Source: Microbacteriaceae bacterium UBA1487 (GTDB lineage: Bacteria > Actinomycetota > Actinomycetes > Actinomycetales > Microbacteriaceae). From it: a DNA stretch of 47,923 nucleotides. This document shows positions 41,317 to 47,923 of the stretch, one piece after another. Below the pieces are notes generated by a model. That model searched no databases, had not been told where the DNA came from, and worked only from the letters and a program-made list of their open reading frames with translations. The translations under genes and the position numbers were made by a program. Position 1 is the first letter of the stretch, and every line of letters starts with the position of its first letter. The stretch is taken from contig DCRR01000007.1 in assembly GCA_002325245.1 (NCBI GenBank), forward strand, positions 1-47,923. Reading direction: 5' to 3'.

Positions 41317-42138
41317 GTGAGCAATCGGGTCGCCGCCGTCGCAACGCGGCCGCTGCGCGCGGTGCCGGAGTTCCTCCGCGGCGTGGCCCTGCTCGGGCGC
41401 GGCTTCGCGTTCTGGTCGGTTCGGCCCGGCCTGATGGCGCTCGGGCTCCTTCCTGCGGTGCTCGTCGGCGCGGGCCTGATCACCGTGATCGCGCTGCTCG
41501 GGACCTTCCTGCAGCCGATCACCAGCGCGGCCACCTTCTTCGCCGAGGCCTGGGACTCGGGCTGGCGCGGTGCGCTTCAGTTGCTGGTCGCCATCGCGCT
41601 GATCATCGCGACTCTCGCCCTCGCGGCACGTGTCTTCACCGCCCTCACCCTGCTCGTCGGCGCGCCGTTCTACGACCGGATCCAGCGGGCCGCGGACCTG
41701 TCGCGCGGCGACGTGCCGCCGGATCGGTCTCCCGGCGCGTGGCGCAGCATCGGCGACACGGCGGTGCTGGTGCTGCTCTCGATCGGTGCGAGCATCGTGG
41801 TCGCCCTCGTCGGCGTGATTCCGGTGATCGGCACGGTCGGCGCCGCGGTGCTCGGCTTTCTCGCCACCGCGCGGGCGCTCAGCTGGGAGCTGACGCTCGC
41901 CCCGTTCGGCACCCGCGGGCTCGTCGGCCGCGACGCGCGCCTCGCGCTGCGGCGGCGGCGCTCACGCAGCTTCGGATTCGGCGCCGCCGTCCAGGCGTGC
42001 TTCCTGATCCCGTTCGGAGCGGTCATCGCGATGCCTGCCGCCGCCGCCGGTGCGATCCTGCTCGTGCGCGACGTCCTCAACGAAGACGACTCCCCCGCCC
42101 CCTCGGCGAGCGCTGCCGAAACACACGAGCGCGACTGA
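41317..42138 (+). CDS. EI24/CysZ-like membrane protein
   Basis: A 273-residue protein of the EI24 family (related to the sulfate channel CysZ). Four or more hydrophobic segments lie at about residues 38-62, 87-112, 145-175 and 220-248; LVGAPFYDRIQ is a family block. The GTG start is 6 nt after TACCCT, a leaderless promoter. It is the only plus-strand gene between plsC and gpsA and interrupts that usually compact operon. Its substrate is unknown. Confidence 0.85.
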   Translation: MSNRVAAVATRPLRAVPEFLRGVALLGRGFAFWSVRPGLMALGLLPAVLVGAGLITVIALLGTFLQPITSAATFFAEAWDSGWRGALQLLVAIALIIATLALAARVFTALTLLVGAPFYDRIQRAADLSRGDVPPDRSPGAWRSIGDTAVLVLLSIGASIVVALVGVIPVIGTVGAAVLGFLATARALSWELTLAPFGTRGLVGRDARLALRRRRSRSFGFGAAVQACFLIPFGAVIAMPAAAAGAILLVRDVLNEDDSPAPSASAAETHERD

Positions 42139-42216
42139 AGAACTGGCTTCGCTCGTGCATTCCGGGAGCGCGCGGCAATGCGCGGAGCGCGGGACGCGGC
42201 GCGGAGGGGGTGCGGC

Positions 42217-42963
42217 CTAGGCGGGGTCGTCGAAGCGGCCGATCTCCGACTGTCCCTTGCTGGCGGGGTCCCAGCGCTCGGCGGGCGCGGTCTCCCCGCG
42301 CAGCTCCTCCAGCAGCAGCGTCACGCGGCGCATGATCTCGGCGGTCGCCTCGGCGAGGGCGGTCGGATCGGCCGCGCGGCCCTCCCAGGCGGAGAGGTCC
42401 ACCGGCTCGCCGACGTTCAGCTCGATCGTCTTGCGCGGAAACAGGCTGAGCTTCTTCGAGTAGCGCGGCAGCACCTGCTGCGCACCCCAGTGCGCGACCG
42501 GGATCACGGGGATGCCGTGCGCGAGCGCCAGCCGGGCCGCACCGAACTTGCCGCGCATCGGCCACAGCTCCGGGTCACGCGTCAGCGAGCCCTCCGGGTA
42601 GACGATCACGGCGAGACCGTCGTCGACCAGCCGCGAGGCGGCCGAGAGCGGGTCCGCGGTGCCGCGCCCCTGGCGCTCCACCGGAATCTGGCCGGTGTAG
42701 CGCAGCAGCCCGCCGATGATCGGAATGTCGAACAGGCCGGCCTTCGCGAGAAAGCGGGGAACGCGTCCGAGCTTCCACAGCAGGTAGGCCGTCACCAGCG
42801 GGTCGAAGTTGGTGACGTGGTTCGGGGCGAGCACGAACGCGCCCGACTTCGGAATGCGCTCCGGATTGCGGATCCGATAGCGCGCCAGCATCAGCAGCAG
42901 GGGCAGCACGAACGCCGCGATGACCCGCCACCCGAAGGACTTCTCCGACCGCGTGCGCGCCAC
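42217..42963 (-). CDS. plsC: 1-acyl-sn-glycerol-3-phosphate acyltransferase
   Basis: A 248-residue membrane-associated acyltransferase that makes phosphatidic acid from lysophosphatidic acid. The catalytic H-x4-D motif is NHVTNFD (residues about 49-55), and VYPEGSLTRD is the acceptor-binding motif III. One N-terminal membrane segment spans about 12-28. GTG at 42963 follows the murA stop by 2 nt. It is third in murA-plsC-gpsA-ddl, though EI24 now lies after it. Confidence 0.93.
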   Translation of the reverse strand: MARTRSEKSFGWRVIAAFVLPLLLMLARYRIRNPERIPKSGAFVLAPNHVTNFDPLVTAYLLWKLGRVPRFLAKAGLFDIPIIGGLLRYTGQIPVERQGRGTADPLSAASRLVDDGLAVIVYPEGSLTRDPELWPMRGKFGAARLALAHGIPVIPVAHWGAQQVLPRYSKKLSLFPRKTIELNVGEPVDLSAWEGRAADPTALAEATAEIMRRVTLLLEELRGETAPAERWDPASKGQSEIGRFDDPA

Positions 42964-42965
42964 GC

Positions 42966-44351
42966 CTAGGCCTCGACGGTGAAGTCGGCGCCGAGATCGG
43001 TCAGCTTGTCGACGAAGTGCTCGTAGCCGCGGCTGATCAGCCCCAGGTTGCTCACGCGCGAGGTGCCCTCGGCGGCGAGCGCGGCGATCAGGTAGCTGAA
43101 GCCGCCCCGCAGGTCGGGGATGCGGACGTCGGCCGCGTGCAGCGGCGTCGGCCCCGTGATCACGGCGGCCTGCTCGAGCTTGCGCCGCGGAACGCGGCGG
43201 GTGAGCGACTCGAGTCCGTCCTGGTGCACGACGATGTTCGCGCCCATCTCGACGAGCGCCTCGGTGAACCCGAAGCGGTTCTCGTACACCGTCTCATGCA
43301 CCGTCGAGATGCCCTCGGCCTGCGTCAGCGCGACGATGAGCGGCTGCTGCCAGTCGGTCATGAAGCCGGGGTGCACATCCGTCTCCACCTGCACGGCTTT
43401 GAGCGCGCCGCCCGGGTGCCAGAAGCGGATGCCGTCCTCGGCCACCTCGAACTCGCCGCCCGCCTTGCGGTACACGTTCAGGAACGTCATCAGCTCGAGC
43501 TGCTTGGCGCCCTTGACGAAGATGTCGCCGCCGGTCACCAGCGCGGCCGAGGCCCAGCTGGCGGCCTCGTTGCGGTCGAAGATCGCGCGGTGGGTGTAGC
43601 CCTTCAGGTGCTCGACGCCCTCGATGAAGATGGTGCGGTTCGGCTCGGTCCAGATGATCGCGCCCATCTTCTGCAGGATCGCGATCAGGTCCATGATCTC
43701 CGGCTCAATGGCCGCGTTCTTCAGCTCGGTCACGCCGCTCGCCCGCACCGCCGTCAGCAGCACCTGCTCGGTGGCGCCGACACTCGGGTAGGGCAGTTCG
43801 ATGTTCGCGCCGGAGAGTCCGTCGGGGGCCGTGATGCGGATGCCCTCGTAGCTCTTGTCGACGACGGCGCCGAAGGCGCGCAGCGCATCCAGGTGGAAGT
43901 CGATCGGACGGTCGCCGATGCGGCATCCGCCGAGGTCAGGAATGAGCGCCTCGCCGAGCGAGTGCAGGAGCGGGCCGCAGAACAGAATCGGGATGCGGCT
44001 GCTGCCGGCGAGCGCGTCGATCTCGGCGAAGTGCGCGCGGGCGACGTTCACCGGGTCGAGCACGAGCACGCCGTCCTCGGGGCTGGTCACGGCGACGCCG
44101 TAGGCCTCGAGCATGCGCGAGACGATCTGCACGTCGCTGATCGCCGGAACGTCCTGCAGGATGCTCGGCGTCTCGCCGAGCAGCGCCGCCACCATCGCTT
44201 TCGTGGCGAGGTTCTTGGCCCCACGCACGTCGACCGTGCCGCGCAGCGGCTTGCCACCGCGGATGACGATGGTGTCACCCGTCAGACCGACGCGCTCGCC
44301 CGCTTTGCGGGCATCATTCGCGAGGTCGTTCGTCGCGATCGAATCCACCAC
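42966..44351 (-). CDS. murA: UDP-N-acetylglucosamine 1-carboxyvinyltransferase
   Basis: The first committed enzyme of peptidoglycan synthesis, adding enolpyruvate to UDP-GlcNAc. The EPT fold is complete (GGKPLRGTVDVRGAKNLATKAMVAALL at the start). The active-site Cys is kept in DLGGCRIGDRP, so fosfomycin sensitivity of the enzyme is expected. I chose GTG at 44351 (461 residues) because AGAAAGAAG precedes it; GTG at 44375 or 44348 are possible. It follows leuD by about 30 nt. Confidence 0.95.
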   Translation of the reverse strand: MVDSIATNDLANDARKAGERVGLTGDTIVIRGGKPLRGTVDVRGAKNLATKAMVAALLGETPSILQDVPAISDVQIVSRMLEAYGVAVTSPEDGVLVLDPVNVARAHFAEIDALAGSSRIPILFCGPLLHSLGEALIPDLGGCRIGDRPIDFHLDALRAFGAVVDKSYEGIRITAPDGLSGANIELPYPSVGATEQVLLTAVRASGVTELKNAAIEPEIMDLIAILQKMGAIIWTEPNRTIFIEGVEHLKGYTHRAIFDRNEAASWASAALVTGGDIFVKGAKQLELMTFLNVYRKAGGEFEVAEDGIRFWHPGGALKAVQVETDVHPGFMTDWQQPLIVALTQAEGISTVHETVYENRFGFTEALVEMGANIVVHQDGLESLTRRVPRRKLEQAAVITGPTPLHAADVRIPDLRGGFSYLIAALAAEGTSRVSNLGLISRGYEHFVDKLTDLGADFTVEA

Positions 44352-44381
44352 TTTGCTTCTTTCTGTTGCAGGCACCGACGG

Positions 44382-44987
44382 CTAGGAGGCGGTCTTCGCC
44401 GGGAGAGTCGTCGGTCGCCACGACGCGCGAGAGGTCTCGAATTCGGTGATGCGCTCCTCGTTGCGGAGCGTCAGCCCAATGTCATCCAGCCCCTCCAGGA
44501 GCCTCCAGCGAGTGTAGTCGTCGATGTCGAACGGAACCGTGAAGTCGCCGACCGTGACCGTGCGCTCGACGAGGTCGACGGTCGCCTCCATACCGGGGCT
44601 CGCCTCGAGCTTCTCCCAGATCGTGGTGATCTGATCTTCGGTGATCGTGCCGGTGAGCAGCCCCTGCTTGCCGGAGTTGCCGCGGAAGATGTCGCCGAAG
44701 CGCGGGCTGATGACGGCGGCGAAGCCGAAGTCGCGCAGCGCCCAGACGGCGTGCTCACGGCTGGACCCGGTGCCGAAGTCGGGGCCGGCGAACAGGATGC
44801 GCGCGCCCTGGTAGGCGGGCTGGTTGAGGATGAAGCTCTCGTCCTGGCGCCAGGAGTGGAACAGCGCGTCATCGAAGCCGGTCTTGGTGACGCGCTTCAG
44901 GAACACGGCCGGGATGATCTGGTCGGTGTCGACGTTGGAGCGGCGGAACGGCACGGCGACGCCGGTCACCTGGGTGATCTTCTCCAT
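44382..44987 (-). CDS. leuD: 3-isopropylmalate dehydratase small subunit
   Basis: A 201-residue swivel domain that pairs with LeuC in leucine synthesis. The signature GPDFGTGSSREHAVWAL is intact. The ATG shares one base with the leuC stop (TGATG), so the two subunits are translationally coupled in equal amounts. Confidence 0.97.
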   Translation of the reverse strand: MEKITQVTGVAVPFRRSNVDTDQIIPAVFLKRVTKTGFDDALFHSWRQDESFILNQPAYQGARILFAGPDFGTGSSREHAVWALRDFGFAAVISPRFGDIFRGNSGKQGLLTGTITEDQITTIWEKLEASPGMEATVDLVERTVTVGDFTVPFDIDDYTRWRLLEGLDDIGLTLRNEERITEFETSRASWRPTTLPAKTAS

Positions 44988-46525
44988 CAGCGGGCTCCCG
45001 TCTCGTCGTGGGCCAATTCTCCGTCGTGGGCGCTCTGCCCGTCGTCAGCGAGTGCCTGGTGACCCGAGCGCGTGCCGCGCGCGGCACTCGCCGGCGTCAG
45101 GGATGCATCCCGCGCGTCGGTTTCGAGGTCCCAGGGGGAGGAGAGCGTGCCGCGGATGGCGGTGGCGGCGGCGACCAGCGGGGAGACCAGGTGGGTGCGG
45201 CCGCCCTTGCCCTGCCGACCCTCGAAGTTGCGGTTCGAGGTGGAGGCGCAGCGCTCCCCCGGTGCCAGCTGGTCGGGGTTCATGCCGAGGCACATCGAGC
45301 AGCCCGCGAAGCGCCACTCGGCGCCGAACTCCTCGAACACCTTGTCGAGCCCCTCGGCCTCGGCCTCGAGACGCACCCGCGCCGACCCGGGCACGACCAT
45401 GACGCGCACGCCGTCGGCCTTCTTCCTGCCCTTGATGACGGAGGCGAAGGCCCGCAGGTCCTCGATGCGGCTGTTGGTGCACGAGCCCATGAAGACCGCG
45501 TCGACCGCGATCTCCTTCATCGGGGTGCCCGCCGCGAGGTCCATGTACTCGAGCGCACGCTCGGCCGCGGCGCGCTCGTTGTGGTCGGTGATCGTCGCCG
45601 GGTCGGGCACCGCCTCCGAGAGCGAGATGCCCTGACCGGGGTTGGTGCCCCAGGTCACGAAGGGCTCCAGCTCGTTCGCGTCGAGGTAGACCTCGGCGTC
45701 GAAGACCGCGTCGTCGTCGGTGCGCAGCGTCTCCCAGTAGGCGACCGCCGCATCCCAGTCGGCGCCCTCGGGCGCGTGCGGACGCCCCTTCAGGTAGTCG
45801 TAGGTGGTCTGGTCGGGGGCGACCATGCCGGCGCGCGCGCCCGCCTCGATCGACATGTTGCAGATCGTCATGCGACCGTCCATCGACAGCGAGCGGATCG
45901 CGCTGCCGCGGTACTCGAGCACGTAGCCCTGCCCGCCGCCGGTGCCGATCTTCGCGATCACGGCGAGGATGATGTCCTTCGCGGTCACGCCGGGACGCAG
46001 CTCGCCCTCGACGGTGATCGCCATCGTCTTGAAGGGCTTGAGCGGCAGGGTCTGGGTGGCGAGCACGTGCTCGACCTCGCTCGTGCCGATGCCGAAGGCC
46101 ATCGCGCCGAACGCGCCGTGCGTGGAGGTGTGGCTGTCGCCGCAGACGACGGTGCTGCCGGGCACGGTCAGCCCGAGCTGCGGGCCGACGACGTGCACGA
46201 TGCCCTGGTCCTTGTCGCCGAGCGAGTGCAGACGGATGCCGAACTCCTTGGCATTGTTGCGGAGCGTCTCGATCTGGGTGCGACTGGTGAGGTCGGCGAT
46301 CTGCTTGTCGATGTTGAGGGTCGGGGTGTTGTGATCCTCGGTCGCGATCGTCAGGTCGGGCCGGCGCACCGGGCGTCCGGCGGTCCGCAGCCCGTCGAAG
46401 GCTTGCGGGCTGGTGACCTCGTGCACGAGGTGCAGGTCGATGTAGATGAGATCCGGCTCGCCGTTCTCACCGCGGGTGACGAGGTGGTCGGCCCAGACCT
46501 TCTCGGCAAGGGTCTTTGCGCTCAT
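44987..46525 (-). CDS. leuC: 3-isopropylmalate dehydratase large subunit
   Basis: A 512-residue aconitase-family enzyme converting 2- to 3-isopropylmalate with LeuD. The [4Fe-4S] cysteines are in MGSCTNSRIEDL and CSMCLGMNPDQ. After the usual end (about residue 468), an additional tail of around 45 residues rich in Ala, Asp, Gly and His is present, which is longer than most LeuC proteins. The gene is preceded by a leucine-rich leader peptide, implying control by leucine supply. Confidence 0.96.
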   Translation of the reverse strand: MSAKTLAEKVWADHLVTRGENGEPDLIYIDLHLVHEVTSPQAFDGLRTAGRPVRRPDLTIATEDHNTPTLNIDKQIADLTSRTQIETLRNNAKEFGIRLHSLGDKDQGIVHVVGPQLGLTVPGSTVVCGDSHTSTHGAFGAMAFGIGTSEVEHVLATQTLPLKPFKTMAITVEGELRPGVTAKDIILAVIAKIGTGGGQGYVLEYRGSAIRSLSMDGRMTICNMSIEAGARAGMVAPDQTTYDYLKGRPHAPEGADWDAAVAYWETLRTDDDAVFDAEVYLDANELEPFVTWGTNPGQGISLSEAVPDPATITDHNERAAAERALEYMDLAAGTPMKEIAVDAVFMGSCTNSRIEDLRAFASVIKGRKKADGVRVMVVPGSARVRLEAEAEGLDKVFEEFGAEWRFAGCSMCLGMNPDQLAPGERCASTSNRNFEGRQGKGGRTHLVSPLVAAATAIRGTLSSPWDLETDARDASLTPASAARGTRSGHQALADDGQSAHDGELAHDETGAR

Positions 46526-46587
46526 AGCTGTATCGGTTCCTTCTTCGCTGAATGTCGAATCGGCCGGATGTCAGGGCGTGACGGTCT

Positions 46588-46629
46588 CCGCGACGAGGGA
46601 GGCCGGTGGGTGACTAGGCCTCGTCGCGG
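46588..46629 (-). promoter_or_regulatory. Attenuator-type hairpin overlapping the leucine leader
   Basis: An exact 11-bp inverted repeat, CCTCGTCGCGG/CCGCGACGAGG (46588-46598 and 46619-46629, 20-nt loop). In the RNA the first arm lies over the last Arg-Arg-Asp-Glu codons of the leader peptide, so ribosome position would decide whether it forms. No U-run follows. Confidence 0.6.
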
Positions 46630-46661
46630 CGACGAAGGAGAAGAAGCCGATCGAACAGCAT
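46614..46661 (-). CDS. leuL: Leucine leader peptide upstream of leuCD
   Basis: A 15-codon reading frame encodes MLFDRLLLLRRRDEA. Four leucine codons are consecutive (CTT CTT CTC CTT), and five of 15 codons are Leu. The ATG is 6 nt after TACCCT (46668-46673 on the opposite strand), so the mRNA would be leaderless and start with this peptide. The stop is 88 bp before the leuC ATG. A leucine-rich peptide before leucine genes with an overlapping stem is the hallmark of translation-controlled attenuation. It is too short for ordinary gene finders. Confidence 0.75.
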   Translation of the reverse strand: MLFDRLLLLRRRDEA

Positions 46662-46761
46662 TCGATCAGGGTAGCACCGGGTGGCTGAGCGTCGCCGTCG
46701 CCGAGCACCTCGTGGCGAAGTGTTGGGATACGCTCAGGTATCGCCGAAAGTCGAGGTTCGG

Positions 46762-47424
46762 ATGCCGTGTCGCGTTGCCATCATTGACGACCACGAAGCG
46801 ATCGGGCTCGCGCTGGCCCAGGCACTCGCCCCGCACCAGGACCTCGAGCTCGTGGCGAGCGTCGAAACGGTCGATGAGCTGCTCGCGGCCGGCCAGTCGA
46901 TCGACCTGGTGGTGCTCGATCTGCGGCTCGCCGACGGATCCTCGCCGCGGCGCAATGTCGAACGGCTCGTCAACGCGGGAACAGAGGTCGTCGTGTACAC
47001 CTCCGGCGAGAACCCCGAGTACCTCCGGATGATCGCGGGAAGCGCGGTCGTCGGGGTCGTCCGCAAGTCCGACCCGGTCGCCGTTCTGATCGACACGGTG
47101 CGGGCGTGCGCTGCGGGGGCGACGGTGATGTCCACCGACTGGGCGGCGGCGATCGACGCAGATCCGCGGCTGGCCGAGGCGGGACTCCGGGCGGAGGAGC
47201 GCGAGGTGCTGCAGCTCTTCGCTGCCGGATTCGGCCGCGACGACATCGTGGGCGTGCTCGAGCTGTCGGCGGCTCAGGTCGACGAGGCCGTCGCGACGCT
47301 GCGCGGCAAGTACGCGCGTCTCCAGGCGCCGGCCAGCCGCAGCGACCTGTTCGCCCGCGCCCTCGACGACGATTTCCTGCCGTTCACCGATCTCGCCGAC
47401 ACGTCCCGCGGGGCACCGCGATGA
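46762..47424 (+). CDS. Response regulator (REC domain, divergent LuxR-like output)
   Basis: A 220-residue regulator. The receiver domain has the acidic pair in IIDDHEAIG (residues about 8-10), the phospho-acceptor Asp in LVVLDLRLADG (about 54) and the switch Thr and Lys in VVYTSG and VRKSD. The C-terminal part (about 145-200: LRAEEREVLQLFAAGFGRDDIVGVLELSAAQVDEAVATL, cited by pattern) resembles a LuxR-type HTH but with weak similarity. The ATG at 46762 begins the receiver; longer readings are not supported. Its stop overlaps the next start (ATGA), a membrane protein that is probably its kinase. Confidence 0.85.
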   Translation: MPCRVAIIDDHEAIGLALAQALAPHQDLELVASVETVDELLAAGQSIDLVVLDLRLADGSSPRRNVERLVNAGTEVVVYTSGENPEYLRMIAGSAVVGVVRKSDPVAVLIDTVRACAAGATVMSTDWAAAIDADPRLAEAGLRAEEREVLQLFAAGFGRDDIVGVLELSAAQVDEAVATLRGKYARLQAPASRSDLFARALDDDFLPFTDLADTSRGAPR

Positions 47425-47923
47425 AGGGCACGCTCGCGACACCCGTCTACGTGGCCATGTCGGCCGGTGTCGGCTCGGCCGGGCTCGTCTTCGGCTTCAT
47501 CCGCGCGCCTCTCGCGCTCGATCAGGCGGCGACGATGGCCTCATGGTGGACAGTCCTGGCGGCAGCCGGGTTCATCCTTCCCGCGGCCGCCCTGACGCTG
47601 ACTCCGTTCCTCGGGCTGCGCGTCGCCGCCGTGCTCGCGAACATCAGCGCGCTGAGCTTTCTCGCCGCCGGGGCGACAGCTCTGCTCGCGATCCCGGAGG
47701 GCGCCTCCTTCGACGCGCTCGGCACGCCGTGGCCGCTCACCATTTCTGCGCTCGCGTCGTCGATCGCGGCCGTCTGGTGGCGCCCGTCGTTCGCCATCGC
47801 GTACCTGCTGGCGACGGTCGTCGCCGTCGAGGGCGTGCGCACGACCCTCGGCTGGACCTCGTTCGATCTGGGCTTCCTCCTGATCGACACCGCCTACACG
47901 CTGCTGTTCAACGGCGTGTTCGT
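47421..47923 (+). CDS. Membrane protein, probable sensor histidine kinase N-terminus, cut by window end
   Basis: An open frame from the ATG at 47421 to the window edge (167 residues visible). It has about five hydrophobic segments, starting at residues 9-28 and 40-60, and no recognisable catalytic domain yet. The 4-nt overlap with the response regulator gene suggests the membrane sensor part of a NarL/DesK-type histidine kinase; the kinase domain would lie beyond the window, so the call is inferred from context. Confidence 0.65.
   Translation, partial: MKGTLATPVYVAMSAGVGSAGLVFGFIRAPLALDQAATMASWWTVLAAAGFILPAAALTLTPFLGLRVAAVLANISALSFLAAGATALLAIPEGASFDALGTPWPLTISALASSIAAVWWRPSFAIAYLLATVVAVEGVRTTLGWTSFDLGFLLIDTAYTLLFNGVF

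Noticed and set aside
42139..42216. Terminator or small RNA between EI24 and plsC
   Set aside because: The 78-bp convergent gap has GC-rich stretches but no clean stem-loop.

Overview
The window reads as chromosomal DNA of a high-GC actinobacterium, most likely a member of the Microbacteriaceae (Microbacterium-like). The reasons are very high GC, many GTG starts, many TAnnnT -10 elements 6-8 nt from a start codon (leaderless genes), a MoxR/DUF58/TgpA operon, DUF3515 and DUF177 proteins, a DUF222/HNH remnant of the actinobacterial type, and several coenzyme F420 enzymes. No rRNA, tRNA, integrase, transposase or CRISPR array was seen.

Layout. (1) 1-3678: a partial GNAT gene and a methyltransferase on +, then mutM, rnc, rpmF and DUF177 on -. 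(2) 3740-13837: a reductive-pyrimidine/hydantoin catabolism operon on - (nitrilase-type ureidopropionase, dihydropyrimidinase, a luciferase-like oxidoreductase, a four-gene NMT1/THI5-type ABC importer, a class III aminotransferase), with a divergent MocR-type regulator. (3) 13852-16960: a three-gene ABC importer of the family proposed to carry coenzyme F420-0. (4) 16957-21605: TgpA-like transglutaminase, DUF58 and MoxR ATPase on -. (5) 21730-22556: a decayed DUF222/HNH endonuclease with an SOS-type box. (6) 22631-27532: stand-alone CofE, two F420-dependent luciferase-like enzymes (one a clear F420-dependent glucose-6-phosphate dehydrogenase), a Ddn-like deazaflavin oxidoreductase, a GNAT gene and a DoxX/HxlR pair. 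(7) 27601-34056: a membrane alpha/beta hydrolase and a glycerol cluster (glpD, SorC-type regulator, glpK) sharing a TGCACG-NN-CGTGCA operator. (8) 34069-46661: coaD, recG, rsmD, thiL, DUF3515, ddl, gpsA, EI24, plsC, murA, leuD, leuC and a leucine-rich leader peptide. (9) 46762-47923: the start of a two-component system cut by the window edge.

How it fits together. Regions 3 and 6 look like one physiological system. An F420-0 importer, CofE to add the glutamate tail without the second FbiB domain, Fgd to reduce F420 with glucose-6-phosphate, and several F420-type oxidoreductases to spend it suggest an organism that salvages F420 precursor rather than making it. One candidate F420 enzyme sits inside the pyrimidine operon, where no dihydropyrimidine dehydrogenase is present. 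The housekeeping block recG-coaD | DUF177-rpmF-rnc-mutM is collinear on the minus strand but interrupted by about 30 kb holding all the accessory metabolism. Glycerol-3-phosphate links several genes: glpK makes it, glpD oxidises it, gpsA synthesises it, and PlsC acts downstream in phospholipid assembly.
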